In this document: one piece after another, positions 27,393 through 36,926 of the stretch
Layout of the letters: every line of letters starts with the position of its first letter
Numbering within the stretch: position 1 is the stretch's first letter
DNA from: Sulfitobacter sp. HGT1
Lineage (GTDB): Bacteria > Pseudomonadota > Alphaproteobacteria > Rhodobacterales > Rhodobacteraceae
Reading direction: 5' to 3'
NCBI RefSeq assembly: GCF_013282155.1
Contig: NZ_BLWI01000011.1
Location: 124,001 to 188,000, forward strand
DNA length: 64,000 nucleotides
The notes under the pieces: model-generated
What the model was told of the DNA's origin: nothing
Databases searched by the model: none
Seen by the model: the letters and a program-made list of their open reading frames with translations, nothing else
Made by a program: the position numbers and the translations under genes

Positions 27393-28388
27393 TCAGGCAT
27401 TCAGATCCCTCCAACACGGCAGCAGGTCACCCGGGGCAGGGGTGGCCTCGTAGATCGCGCGGGCGATTGCACGGGCAAGGCACAATGATGCCGCGTGGCC
27501 GATAAGGGCCAGCATCCGATCCTCAACCTGATGACCTGCGGTGCTGAGCGCGAACACCAGATCCCCGTCATGCGGGGTGTGTGCGGGGACTGTTGCGCGG
27601 CCAATACCGTCATGGGCTGCAACCGCCATCCGCTTGCACTGCGCCTTTGTTAGGGTCGCATCTGTGGCAACAATCGCAATCGTGGTGTTTTCGCGCGGCG
27701 ACATTGCTGCGATTTTCCGACTATCAAGGGTAAGCCCCAGGCCGCTGGCGGGATCAGGACCAAGCCCGCCGAATTCGCTGCCCATTTCAAACGGGGCAGC
27801 ATAAAAATGACGATCGCCGGGGGTTGTCACGGCACCCACGGGATTTGCGGCAACCAATGCGCCAACCATCGTGCCGTCGGGCAATTGCAACGAGGCAGAG
27901 CCAAGCCCGCCTTTGACCATAGCGCTGAGCGCGCCAGTGCCCGCGCCAACCGTTCCCAAGGCGAAACTGTCGCTGGCCGCATCAAATGCAGCACGACCAA
28001 GGGCGCGGTAGGGGTTTTCGGCCCAGTCTTTCTGGCCGCCGTTCAGCAAATCAAACAAAATTGCGCCGGGCACCAAGGGGATCGTGGCAGGCCCCACCTG
28101 AAAGCCGCGACCGACGGCGCGCAGACGGTCAACCACGCCAGAGCAGGCATCCAAGCCGAAAGCAGACCCGCCCGACAGGACCAAGGCATCGACGGCAGCG
28201 ACGGATTTGTCCGGTGCCAGCAAATCGGTTTCGCGCGTACCCGGTGCGCCGCCCATCACATGGACAGAGGTGGTAAAAGGTGCATCGGCGGTCAAGACCG
28301 TGGTGCCGGATTTCAAGGGGTCATCCTGAGCGTTGCCGACACGAAGCCCGGCGATATCCGTAATCAGGTTTTGGGGACCGGTTTTCAT
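27393..28388 (-). CDS. P1-family (DmpA-like) aminopeptidase
   Basis: A 331-residue Ntn-type hydrolase of the S58/DmpA family (L-aminopeptidase D-esterase type). Family stretches are NLITDIAGLRVGNAQD, DALVLSGGSAFGLDACSGV, GTVGAGTGALSAMVKGGLGS with the candidate nucleophile Ser, and GALVAANPVGAV. These precursors cut themselves into two chains. Cytoplasmic by lack of a signal. Its place downstream of a dipeptide-type ABC importer suggests that it trims imported peptides; that is inference from context. Confidence 0.85.
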   Translation of the reverse strand: MKTGPQNLITDIAGLRVGNAQDDPLKSGTTVLTADAPFTTSVHVMGGAPGTRETDLLAPDKSVAAVDALVLSGGSAFGLDACSGVVDRLRAVGRGFQVGPATIPLVPGAILFDLLNGGQKDWAENPYRALGRAAFDAASDSFALGTVGAGTGALSAMVKGGLGSASLQLPDGTMVGALVAANPVGAVTTPGDRHFYAAPFEMGSEFGGLGPDPASGLGLTLDSRKIAAMSPRENTTIAIVATDATLTKAQCKRMAVAAHDGIGRATVPAHTPHDGDLVFALSTAGHQVEDRMLALIGHAASLCLARAIARAIYEATPAPGDLLPCWRDLNA

Positions 28389-28426
28389 GGCTTCGTGCCT
28401 GTAGCAAGGGCGGAACGCTCCGCGGG

Positions 28427-28454
28427 GAGTTTATTTGGCAAAATGAAAATGGCC
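28427..28454 (-). repeat. Short 3'-end repeat element, copy 1
   Basis: GAGTTTATTTGGCAAAATGA followed by AAATGGCC lies directly after the SDR stop on the minus strand. A close copy follows the class V aminotransferase stop at 39547. I remember similar sequences (CATTTTGCCAAA...ACTCC) after genes in Rhodobacteraceae. Confidence 0.5.
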
Positions 28455-29200
28455 TAGATACAACGGCCGCCGTCGACTTCCATTGCGACGCCGGTGATCA
28501 TGCTTGCCTCGTCCGAGCACAAGAACAGGGCAGCGTTGCCCATGTCTTCGGGTTGGCTGAAACGACCGAGCGGGATGGTGGACAGGAACTTGGCGCGCAT
28601 TTCGGGGGTGTCTTCGCCCATGAAGGTTTTCAGCAGCGGCGTTTCACCCGCAACGGGGTTGATCGCGTTGACGCGGATGCCTTGGGGGGCAAGTTCAACC
28701 GCCATGGTCTTTGTTGCGGTGATCATCCACCCTTTTGAAGCATTGTACCAGTTCAGGTTCGGCCGCGGGGACACACCGGCGGTAGAGGCAACGTTGAGGA
28801 TCACGCCGGTTTGGCGTTGTTTCATATGCGGTACGATGCTGCGGGCCGTCAGGTAGACGGATTTTATATTTACGCGGGTGACACGGTCAAAATCGTCTTC
28901 GCTGATCGTCTCGAGGGGGGCAGGCATATGCGAAACGCCTGCGTTGTTGACCAGGATGTCGATATGGCCCCATGCCGCCAGAGCCGCATCTGTCATCGCC
29001 TGAACCGAAGCACCGTCGCCCACATCAACCTGTTGGGCAATTGCATGATCGCCCATTTCAATGGCGAATTGTCCGGCTGCGGTGCCATTGATATCGGCGA
29101 CCATCACGCGTGCGCCTTCTTGCAAAAAACGGCGCACGATGCCGGCCCCAAAGCCGGAGGCACCACCTGTCACGATTGCGGTTTTTCCTGTCAGTCGCAT
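28454..29200 (-). CDS. Short-chain dehydrogenase/reductase
   Basis: A classical SDR of 248 residues. The cofactor loop TGGASGFGAG (near residue 11), the NNAG motif with Asn and the catalytic Ser/Tyr/Lys (ASTAG, then YNASKG), and a C-terminal ITGVAMEVDGGRC are all present. An acidic residue after the second strand (VADING) favours NAD(H). Family members act on sugars, alcohols or 3-oxoacyl groups; the substrate cannot be assigned. It is in the same direction as the ABC transporter operon, with a 90-bp gap to the GNAT gene. Confidence 0.9.
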   Translation of the reverse strand: MRLTGKTAIVTGGASGFGAGIVRRFLQEGARVMVADINGTAAGQFAIEMGDHAIAQQVDVGDGASVQAMTDAALAAWGHIDILVNNAGVSHMPAPLETISEDDFDRVTRVNIKSVYLTARSIVPHMKQRQTGVILNVASTAGVSPRPNLNWYNASKGWMITATKTMAVELAPQGIRVNAINPVAGETPLLKTFMGEDTPEMRAKFLSTIPLGRFSQPEDMGNAALFLCSDEASMITGVAMEVDGGRCI

Positions 29201-29290
29201 CTTGGGTCTCCTTGTTGGGGTTTGTTGCAGGTATGCTACGCAGGATCTGTGCCGCCGCCAAGTGGCGTGTTGAAGAAGGCGTCGGGGACA

Positions 29291-29751
29291 TCAGGGGCGT
29301 TCGATCCGAAAGGTGAAGCAGCCGATCTGCTGCGCCGTTTTGGGTGGGCCTGCTGTGATCTCGCAGACGTTTTCGCAGTCGGAAAGGCATTGTTCCCAGA
29401 ACGCCATGCCGCCGGGAGAATGGGTGGCCACGCCCAATGTCCAATCGCCGCCAAGGGCGTTGAATATCAGATGCGCGGCCTGTGTGCCGATCCCTTGGTG
29501 GCGGTGGTCGGGGCGGATTGTGAATTCTGTCAGCTCGTGGGTGCCATCCGCATGGTTCCATACCAGGGCGAACCCGATGGGCACCCCGTCGAGGTTGATC
29601 AGATAGGGGTGCCGGCCCTTTTCGATCCAGTAGCGGTCAAGCGCCGAGGGGTAATAGACCGGCCCATCGGGCAGCAGTTCGGCGAAATACGTTTTGGCCA
29701 TCGTATCCAACACCGAACGGTTGTGTTCTGGAACGGGTGCGATTGAAAGCG

Positions 29752-29755
<4 letters not shown>
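29291..29755 (-). CDS. GNAT-family N-acetyltransferase
   Basis: A 154-residue acetyl-CoA-dependent acetyltransferase. The acetyl-CoA loop RHQGIGTQAAHLIFNALGG matches the Q/RxxGxG/A motif, preceded by ELTEFTIRPDH. It starts with GTG overlapping the stop of the upstream ABC gene (GTGA), so it is translationally coupled to the transporter. The acceptor could be an amino acid or a peptide, which is inferred from position only. Confidence 0.87.
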
Positions 29756-31349
<1,594 letters not shown>

Positions 31350-31353
<4 letters not shown>

Positions 31354-32165
31354 ACCCGCGCCACCCGCAACCGTGGGTCAAGGTAATCGCGCAAACCGTC
31401 ACCCATCAGGTTCAACCCCAACACGGTCAGGATGATCGCAAAGCCGGGGATAAGCGCCATATGCGGCGCGATCGACACCAGTGTTTGGGCGTCTGCCAGC
31501 ATCCGCCCCCATGACGGTGTCGGCGGTTGGGCACCTAGACCCACATAGGAAAGGCCCGCCTCGGCCAGAATACCCAGACTGAACTGGATTGTGCTTTGGA
31601 CGATCAGCAGGTTGGTCACATTCGGCAGGATATGTTCAACCGATATGCGCGTGGCGGATTTTCCAGCAACTCGGGCAGCAAGGATGAATTCGCGTTCCCA
31701 AAGGCTTAGCGCGGCACCACGGGTGATGCGGGCAAAGACCGGGATGTTGAAAATGCCGATGGCGATGATGGCGTTGATCGCGCTGGCCCCGAAGATTGCT
31801 GTGATCAGGATAGCAATCACCAGCGAGGGGAAGGCAAAGATCAGGTCGTTGCCGCGCATGATCAGCTCGTCCACCAGCGACCCGCGCCGTGCTGCCGCCC
31901 ACAGGCCTAACGGTATGCCCAGCCCCATGCCGATGCCAACGGCCACCAGCGCAACGGCGATGGATGTGCGGGCCCCCACCATGATCATGCTTAGAATATC
32001 GCGGCCAAAGTGATCTGTGCCCAGCAGATGATCGCCGCCAATTCCCTTTAGCTTGTTGGGGATGTCCATCGCGGTGTGATCAAATGGCGTCCAGACGAAT
32101 GATACCAGAGCGGCAAGGATGAAAAATCCGGTGAGCGCCGCGCCAATGATCAGATTGCGGTTCAT
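31350..32165 (-). CDS. Peptide-type ABC transporter permease (DppC-like)
   Basis: Inner-membrane permease of 271 residues with an N-terminal segment and a BPD-type transport domain of five to six segments. The EAA loop is EREFILAARVAGKSATRI, followed by HILPNV. GTDHFGRDILSMIM is the DppC/OppC hallmark. The ATG at 32165 overlaps the DppB stop, and a longer open frame to 32825 runs over dppB and is not used. It pairs with the DppB-like permease upstream. Confidence 0.95.
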
Positions 32166-33115
32166 GTGCGGGACCTTAGGCGCGGATCGACGGCGGCATA
32201 GGCCAGATCGACCAGAAAATTGACCAGAATAACCGAGAACACCAGCAACATCACAACAGATTCCACGACGATCAGATCGCGCGCGGATATGGATTGAAAC
32301 ACCAGCCGCCCCAATCCGGGCAGGTAAAACACCTGTTCGATGATGATGGACCCCGCCAGCAAAAACGAGAATTGCAAACCGATGATCGTCAGCACCGGGA
32401 TCAACGCATTGCGCAAACCGTGCCGCCACAGCGCCTGGCGTTCGGTCAAACCTTTGGCGCGTGCGGTGCGCATGTAGTCCTCGCCCAAGACATCCAGCAG
32501 CGATGACCGCATCACCCGCGCAAGGATCGCGGCCTGGGGCAAGGCCAGCGCGATTGCGGGCAATGTCAGGGCATGCAGACCGGCCAACAGCCCTTTGTCC
32601 CAGCCAACAAACCCGCCCGCTGCAAACCACCGCAGATTGATCGAAAAAATCAGCACCAGCATCATCGCAAACCAGAAGTTCGGCACAGCGACACCCAGTT
32701 GCGTGGCCCCCATAACGCCCAGATCCCCCGCACGGCCCCGACGCGAGGCGGCATATATTCCGGCGGGAAAGGCGATCAGCGTGGACAGAGCCAAAGCATA
32801 AAGCGCAAGCGGCAGCGACACCCACATGCGCGCGGCGATCATATCAGCGACGGGGGTGCGGTATGTATAGGACGTGCCGAAATCACCGGTCAGCAAACCG
32901 CCAACCCATGACAAATACCGTTCGGGTTTTGACGCGTCCAAGCCAAGTTCCGTGCGCAGGGCGGCCAATGTTTCGGGCTGTGCATTCATGCCCAGCATGA
33001 ACGAGGCAGGATCACCGGGCGCGATTTCGATAACGGAAAAGATGACAAGGGATGCCACAGCAAGGCTGATGCAAAGGGAAAGCAATCGTTTGATTGTATA
33101 ACGCAACATTTTCAC
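32162..33115 (-). CDS. Peptide-type ABC transporter permease (DppB-like)
   Basis: A 317-residue permease, first gene of the transporter operon. The DppB/OppB pattern is clear: MLRYTIKRLLSLCISLAVASLVIF, ELGLDASKPERYLSWVGGLLTGDFGTSY in the periplasmic loop (each seen in parts), and the EAA loop GEDYMRTARAKGLTERQALWRHGLRNALIPV. A second ATG at 33109 is an alternative start. Upstream lies a 172-bp region shared with the divergent HdeA-like gene. The cognate binding protein is probably the one at 35304-36782. Confidence 0.95.
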   Translation of the reverse strand: MKMLRYTIKRLLSLCISLAVASLVIFSVIEIAPGDPASFMLGMNAQPETLAALRTELGLDASKPERYLSWVGGLLTGDFGTSYTYRTPVADMIAARMWVSLPLALYALALSTLIAFPAGIYAASRRGRAGDLGVMGATQLGVAVPNFWFAMMLVLIFSINLRWFAAGGFVGWDKGLLAGLHALTLPAIALALPQAAILARVMRSSLLDVLGEDYMRTARAKGLTERQALWRHGLRNALIPVLTIIGLQFSFLLAGSIIIEQVFYLPGLGRLVFQSISARDLIVVESVVMLLVFSVILVNFLVDLAYAAVDPRLRSRT

Positions 33116-33227
33116 AGGTTAGGCGCGGATTTTGAACGCGTCCAGATAGGAAAGGAATGTCACCCGCTGATTTGGCAGCTTTTAACCATCTGAAATAAAA
33201 TAAAATTACAGGATGTTCGCAAAAGTT

Positions 33228-33253
33228 GGAACAATAAGGCAACTGGTCGTGTT
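33228..33253 (+). promoter_or_regulatory. EcfG-type promoter candidate before the HdeA-like gene
   Basis: GGAAC at 33228-33232 and TGTT at 33250-33253 are separated by 17 bp, about 35 bp before the ATG. The same GGAAC-N17-TGTT arrangement occurs before nepR in this window. Sequence is seen; use by EcfG is inferred. Confidence 0.5.
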
Positions 33254-33287
33254 GGTAATGCAGAAGTTAGTAACAAGGAGCTTAACG

Positions 33288-33734
33288 ATGACCAATACTT
33301 TTAAAACTCTCGCAATTGCCGCCCTGATGGGTACCATTTCCGCACCGGCATTTGCCGCGGCTCACGCCAGCCCGCAGATGACATGTGGCGAGTTCAACCA
33401 ACTGTCCGAGGAAGACCAAGCGACCGTCGCATCCATGGCGATTGCTGAAATCGACGATGGCTATAACGGCGAATCCCTTGATGATAACGCCCGTGCCACC
33501 GATATGTCAGCGGATGTCACCGCTGAAGTCGCGACTGATGGTGTGGCTGTCAGCGATTCGATCATAGACGGCGAAGCCAGAGCGGTAGAGCCAACAGGCG
33601 GAAACACCGAAGCGTCCAATGAAACGGCGGAACCGACTGTTGTGACGGCAACAAAGCAGCTTTACCGCATTTGTTCGCTCAACTTTGACGCGACAGTAGG
33701 TGAAGCAGCAGCTGGCCTTGTTGGCACCAAGTAA
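33288..33734 (+). CDS. HdeA/HdeB-like periplasmic stress protein
   Basis: A 148-residue exported protein. The signal peptide MTNTFKTLAIAALMGTISAP is followed by AFAAAHA. The mature part begins with MTCGEFNQLSEEDQATVASM and ends with YRICSLNFDATVGEA, a cysteine pair in the HdeA arrangement, which chaperones periplasmic proteins in acid. Between them is an acidic, Thr/Ala-rich insert of about 70 residues that standard HdeA lacks. AAGGAG lies 7 bases before the ATG, so the longer frame from 33213 is not used. An EcfG-type promoter precedes it, and a strong terminator follows. Confidence 0.75.
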   Translation: MTNTFKTLAIAALMGTISAPAFAAAHASPQMTCGEFNQLSEEDQATVASMAIAEIDDGYNGESLDDNARATDMSADVTAEVATDGVAVSDSIIDGEARAVEPTGGNTEASNETAEPTVVTATKQLYRICSLNFDATVGEAAAGLVGTK

Positions 33735-33756
33735 TAGCTGTTTGTTAACGAGTTTG

Positions 33757-33786
33757 AACGGGCGCATTTTTGCGCCCGTTTTTTTG
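33757..33786 (+). terminator. Terminator of the HdeA-like gene
   Basis: AACGGGCGCA (33757-33766), loop TTTT, TGCGCCCGTT (33771-33780), then a run of T to 33785. A perfect 10-bp stem with a U-tract. Confidence 0.92.
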
Positions 33787-33833
33787 TGAAACATGCCTCG
33801 CTATCCGATGCCAAAGCGTTAGATATCTTGGCT

Positions 33834-34943
33834 ATGCGCAGACCAATGTTCATCGGGCACGAAATTTTCCGGGGTTCTAGTTATGGGCGCTGGCACCCGT
33901 TGCGTGTGCCGCGGGTATCGACGGTAATCGACCTGTCCCGTGCAATGGGATGGTTGCCTCCATCGCAATACATCACCTCTCCTCGGGCGAAACCAAAGGC
34001 CTTGATCGGTTGGCACACGCCAGAATACATCGCAGCCTTGCAGCGCGTTGAAGCGGACCAGAAAGCGACCGCTGATGATTTGGATCGCCATGATATCGGC
34101 AGTGTGACCAACCCAGTCTTTGGTGAAATTTTCCGCAGACCTGCCACAGCTGCGGGCGGGTCGATCCTTGCCGGTGAATTGCTGCGCGATGGCGGCGTGA
34201 TCTATAACCCTGCTGGTGGGACCCATCACGGGATGCCAGACCGCGCCAACGGCTTTTGTTATCTGAACGATCCGGTGTTGGCGATGAAATCCCTGCGCCA
34301 TCATGGTGTCCGCCGCATCGCCTATGTTGATATCGACGCGCATCATCCCGACGGGGTCGAGGTCGGTTTTGGCGGTGATCCCGACTGCCTGATGATTTCA
34401 ATTCACGAAGACCGTCTTTGGCCGCGCAGTGGGCCCATCGAAAATGATGCGGGTGGAAATGCGTTTAACCTGCCTGTGCCGCGCGGGTTGAACGACAGTG
34501 AAATGGCCCATATCCGCGATCATCTGATCTTGCCCAAGGTTCAGGCGTTCAGGCCCGATGCGATTGTGTTGCTGTGTGGTGCTGATGCCGTGGAGGAAGA
34601 CCCCCTGTCGCATCTATCACTCTCTAACAACGCGCATTTGGATGTTTTGCGCGGGCTGATGGGTATGGCCCCGCGCCTGCTGGTGCTTGGCGGGGGCGGG
34701 TATAACCCGTGGTCGGTCGGGCGGTTATGGACAGGGGTCTGGGCAACTTTGAACGGGTTGGAAATACCTGAACGTCTGCCCGACAAGGCCCAGACCGTGC
34801 TGCGCGCCTTGCGGTTTGATGGCAACCGTCGGGGCAAAAACCCGCCCGATCACTGGTTCACAACCTTGCGCGACACGCCGCGCCAAGGGGGCGTTCGGGA
34901 TGAAATCAGACAGATGGTAAAGCTGCTTGCCGCACGCAGCTGA
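33834..34943 (+). CDS. Histone deacetylase-family (AcuC-like) deacetylase
   Basis: A zinc-dependent arginase/deacetylase-fold enzyme of about 369 residues that would remove acyl groups from lysine side chains or from polyamines. All key residues can be seen: the His pair in GGTHHGMPD, metal ligands in YVDIDAHHPDGVE (Asp, His), the third Asp in LLCGADAVEEDPLS, and the catalytic Tyr in LGGGGYNPW. The usual HHGDG is HHPDG here. The open frame reaches 33786, but that start would lie in the upstream terminator, so ATG 33834 (MRRPMFIGHE) or 33846 is preferred. Confidence 0.85.
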   Translation: MRRPMFIGHEIFRGSSYGRWHPLRVPRVSTVIDLSRAMGWLPPSQYITSPRAKPKALIGWHTPEYIAALQRVEADQKATADDLDRHDIGSVTNPVFGEIFRRPATAAGGSILAGELLRDGGVIYNPAGGTHHGMPDRANGFCYLNDPVLAMKSLRHHGVRRIAYVDIDAHHPDGVEVGFGGDPDCLMISIHEDRLWPRSGPIENDAGGNAFNLPVPRGLNDSEMAHIRDHLILPKVQAFRPDAIVLLCGADAVEEDPLSHLSLSNNAHLDVLRGLMGMAPRLLVLGGGGYNPWSVGRLWTGVWATLNGLEIPERLPDKAQTVLRALRFDGNRRGKNPPDHWFTTLRDTPRQGGVRDEIRQMVKLLAARS

Positions 34944-34952
34944 GGGCAGGCG

Positions 34953-35141
34953 CTATCGTTTGTTGGAAATAATCGCCCGTGCCACGAAATAGCTGACCGG
35001 AATGGCAAGCACCGCACCAATCACGGCCCCGCCAAGAATAGGCGTGAGGGTATCGTAGCCTGAAGCCAGAGCGACAATGATCAAAGAGCCTGCCAAAGAT
35101 GTTGCGACGATTGAATATAGAATTGATGCAAGGCGTAACAT
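34953..35141 (-). CDS. Small two-segment membrane protein
   Basis: A 62-residue protein (MLRLASILYSIVATSLAGSL... to ...ARAIISNKR) with two hydrophobic segments and a short Arg/Lys-rich tail. GGAG lies 7 bases before the ATG at 35141; the frame is open further upstream but without this signal. I recall similar short proteins in Rhodobacteraceae that carry the misleading database name 'CTP synthetase'; nothing in the sequence supports that activity. It is convergent with the deacetylase gene. Function unknown. Confidence 0.7.
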   Translation of the reverse strand: MLRLASILYSIVATSLAGSLIIVALASGYDTLTPILGGAVIGAVLAIPVSYFVARAIISNKR

Positions 35142-35250
35142 GTCGCGCTCTCCGGTTGTTTGGTTTGTGGGCAAACTATCGGCGGGGCAGGTGGCCCGTC
35201 CTTGATGTATATCAACAAAAGCCCGTGTGAATCCCGGCCCCTTTCCCAAC

Positions 35251-35280
35251 GAAAAACGCCCCCGCAAAACGGAGGCGTTT
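35251..35280 (-). terminator. Terminator of the peptide-binding protein gene
   Basis: On the minus strand AACGCCTCCG pairs with CGGGGGCGTT around TTTTG, followed by TTTTTCG. It ends the message of the binding protein at 35304-36782 and isolates it from the permease operon further down. Confidence 0.85.
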
Positions 35281-35303
35281 CAATTTCTTTAAAAGACGAA
35301 GGT

Positions 35304-36782
35304 CTATTCAGCCCAGGTTACGCCCGTCAGGTCGGTTGCCTGCGTCGGTGCGTTTGACCAAAGGCCTTGCACCCCGGCCTTGGCGACTGACATGGCGGCC
35401 AATTGGAACAGATAGCCGTTCACATAGTCTTGCGAGATCATCTTTTGCGCGTGGCCCAGCATTTCAGTCCGCATATCCGCATCTGTGGTTGCGTTCAATT
35501 TGGCCATCAACGCCTGGAAATCGGGGTTGTCATACTGGAAATAGTAATCCGGATTTGCGTAGATTCCGATGTCCATCGGTTCGGTGTGGCTTACGATGGT
35601 CAGGCCAAAGTTCTTGCCCTTGAACACAGTCTCAAGCCATTGCGCCCATTCGACATTGTTGATCTTTGCGGTGATCCCCACATCGGCCAGTTGCGCCGCG
35701 ATGATTTCACCGCCACGGCGGGCATAGGAAGGGGGCGGCAGGTCAAGCGTTGTCTCGAACCCGTCTGGGAAACCGGCCTCGGCCAGAAGGGCTTTGGATT
35801 TTTCAGGATCAAACGCGCTGATCGCGGTTTCATCTACATAGGCCGGATTGTGCGGTGCGAAATGGGTGCCGATGGGCGTACCATAGCCGAACATCGCACC
35901 GTCAATGATGGCCTGACGGTTGATCGCATGGGCGACGGCTTCGCGCACCTTTACGTTGTCGAACGGCGCTTGCTTGTTGTTCATCGCCAGAATGGTTTCG
36001 CCCTCGGTCGATCCGACCAGCACTTGAAAGCGCGGGTCTGCCTCGAATTGGGGCAGGTTTTCAGGGGCGGGGAAGCCAACGAAAACATCGACATCTTCGG
36101 CCATCATCGACGCAAAAGCTGCAGTCGGGTCCGAGATGAACTTGAATGTTGCCATGTCCAGCGCGGCAGGCGCACCCCAATAGGTGGGGTTCTTTTCGAT
36201 CATGATGTTATCGCCCTGCGTCCAGCTGGTGAACTTGAACGCACCGGTGCCGATGGGCAGCTGTTTGATGTTGTCGATGCTTTCGGGTGCCACAATCACG
36301 GCATCGCCCCACGCAAGGTTGAACAGCATGTTGCCGTTCGGCTCGCTCAGCTTGATCTCGACCGTTGTGGGATCAATCACATTGACCTCGGAAATGGCAC
36401 TAAACAACGCTTTTTGCGCGTTGGCGCTGTCTTCGGCCCCGATCCGGTCAAGGCTGAATTTCACATCTTCGGCGTCCATTGTGGTGCCATCGTGAAAGGT
36501 CACACCTTCTTGCAGCTTGAACGTATAGGTCAGACCGTCTTCTGAAATTTCCCACGATTTTGCCAGACCGGGAACAACCGATCCATCGCCCATGAACCGC
36601 GTAAGGCCTTCAAAAACGTTGGAATAAAGCACCTGATCAATCGCGCCAGCAGCGGCGCTTGTCGGGTCCAGATGTGGCGGTTCAAGTTGCATTGCGACGG
36701 TAATGTCGGATTGTGCAGCGGCACCACCGGCCATCAGCGCGGCAGCGCAAGTACCAAGAATAAGCGAGCGAAGGTGAAACAT
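35304..36782 (-). CDS. Peptide-type ABC transporter substrate-binding protein (DppA-like)
   Basis: A 492-residue SBP_bac_5 protein exported to the periplasm. The signal peptide is MFHLRSLILGTCAAALMAGG, then AAAQSD. Family motifs include LDPTSAAAGAIDQVLYSNVFEGL, GLTYTFKLQEGVTFHDG (seen in parts) and the C-terminal FDPEKSKALLAEAGFPDGF. AGGAG lies 7 bases before the ATG. Its own terminator follows, and the matching permeases start 2.2 kb further on, after three unrelated genes. The ligand could be a dipeptide, oligopeptide or nickel-type compound. Confidence 0.93.
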   Translation of the reverse strand: MFHLRSLILGTCAAALMAGGAAAQSDITVAMQLEPPHLDPTSAAAGAIDQVLYSNVFEGLTRFMGDGSVVPGLAKSWEISEDGLTYTFKLQEGVTFHDGTTMDAEDVKFSLDRIGAEDSANAQKALFSAISEVNVIDPTTVEIKLSEPNGNMLFNLAWGDAVIVAPESIDNIKQLPIGTGAFKFTSWTQGDNIMIEKNPTYWGAPAALDMATFKFISDPTAAFASMMAEDVDVFVGFPAPENLPQFEADPRFQVLVGSTEGETILAMNNKQAPFDNVKVREAVAHAINRQAIIDGAMFGYGTPIGTHFAPHNPAYVDETAISAFDPEKSKALLAEAGFPDGFETTLDLPPPSYARRGGEIIAAQLADVGITAKINNVEWAQWLETVFKGKNFGLTIVSHTEPMDIGIYANPDYYFQYDNPDFQALMAKLNATTDADMRTEMLGHAQKMISQDYVNGYLFQLAAMSVAKAGVQGLWSNAPTQATDLTGVTWAE

Positions 36783-36926
36783 CGGAGGTCTCCTGTTAAC
36801 TTTCAAAAAAAGTCTATCCAGTTCGAAACGCTTTGACCAGCACTGCCATAACACTAACAAATTTGTATTGTGCCGCTTGCGCTGGCGGTTTATGCGCCAC
36901 CTTCGCTTATCAGGCAGGGGTGCGTT

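Noticed and set aside
35403-36545. Long open frame opposite the peptide-binding protein gene
   Set aside because: Shadow of a well-supported gene with signal peptide and Shine-Dalgarno.
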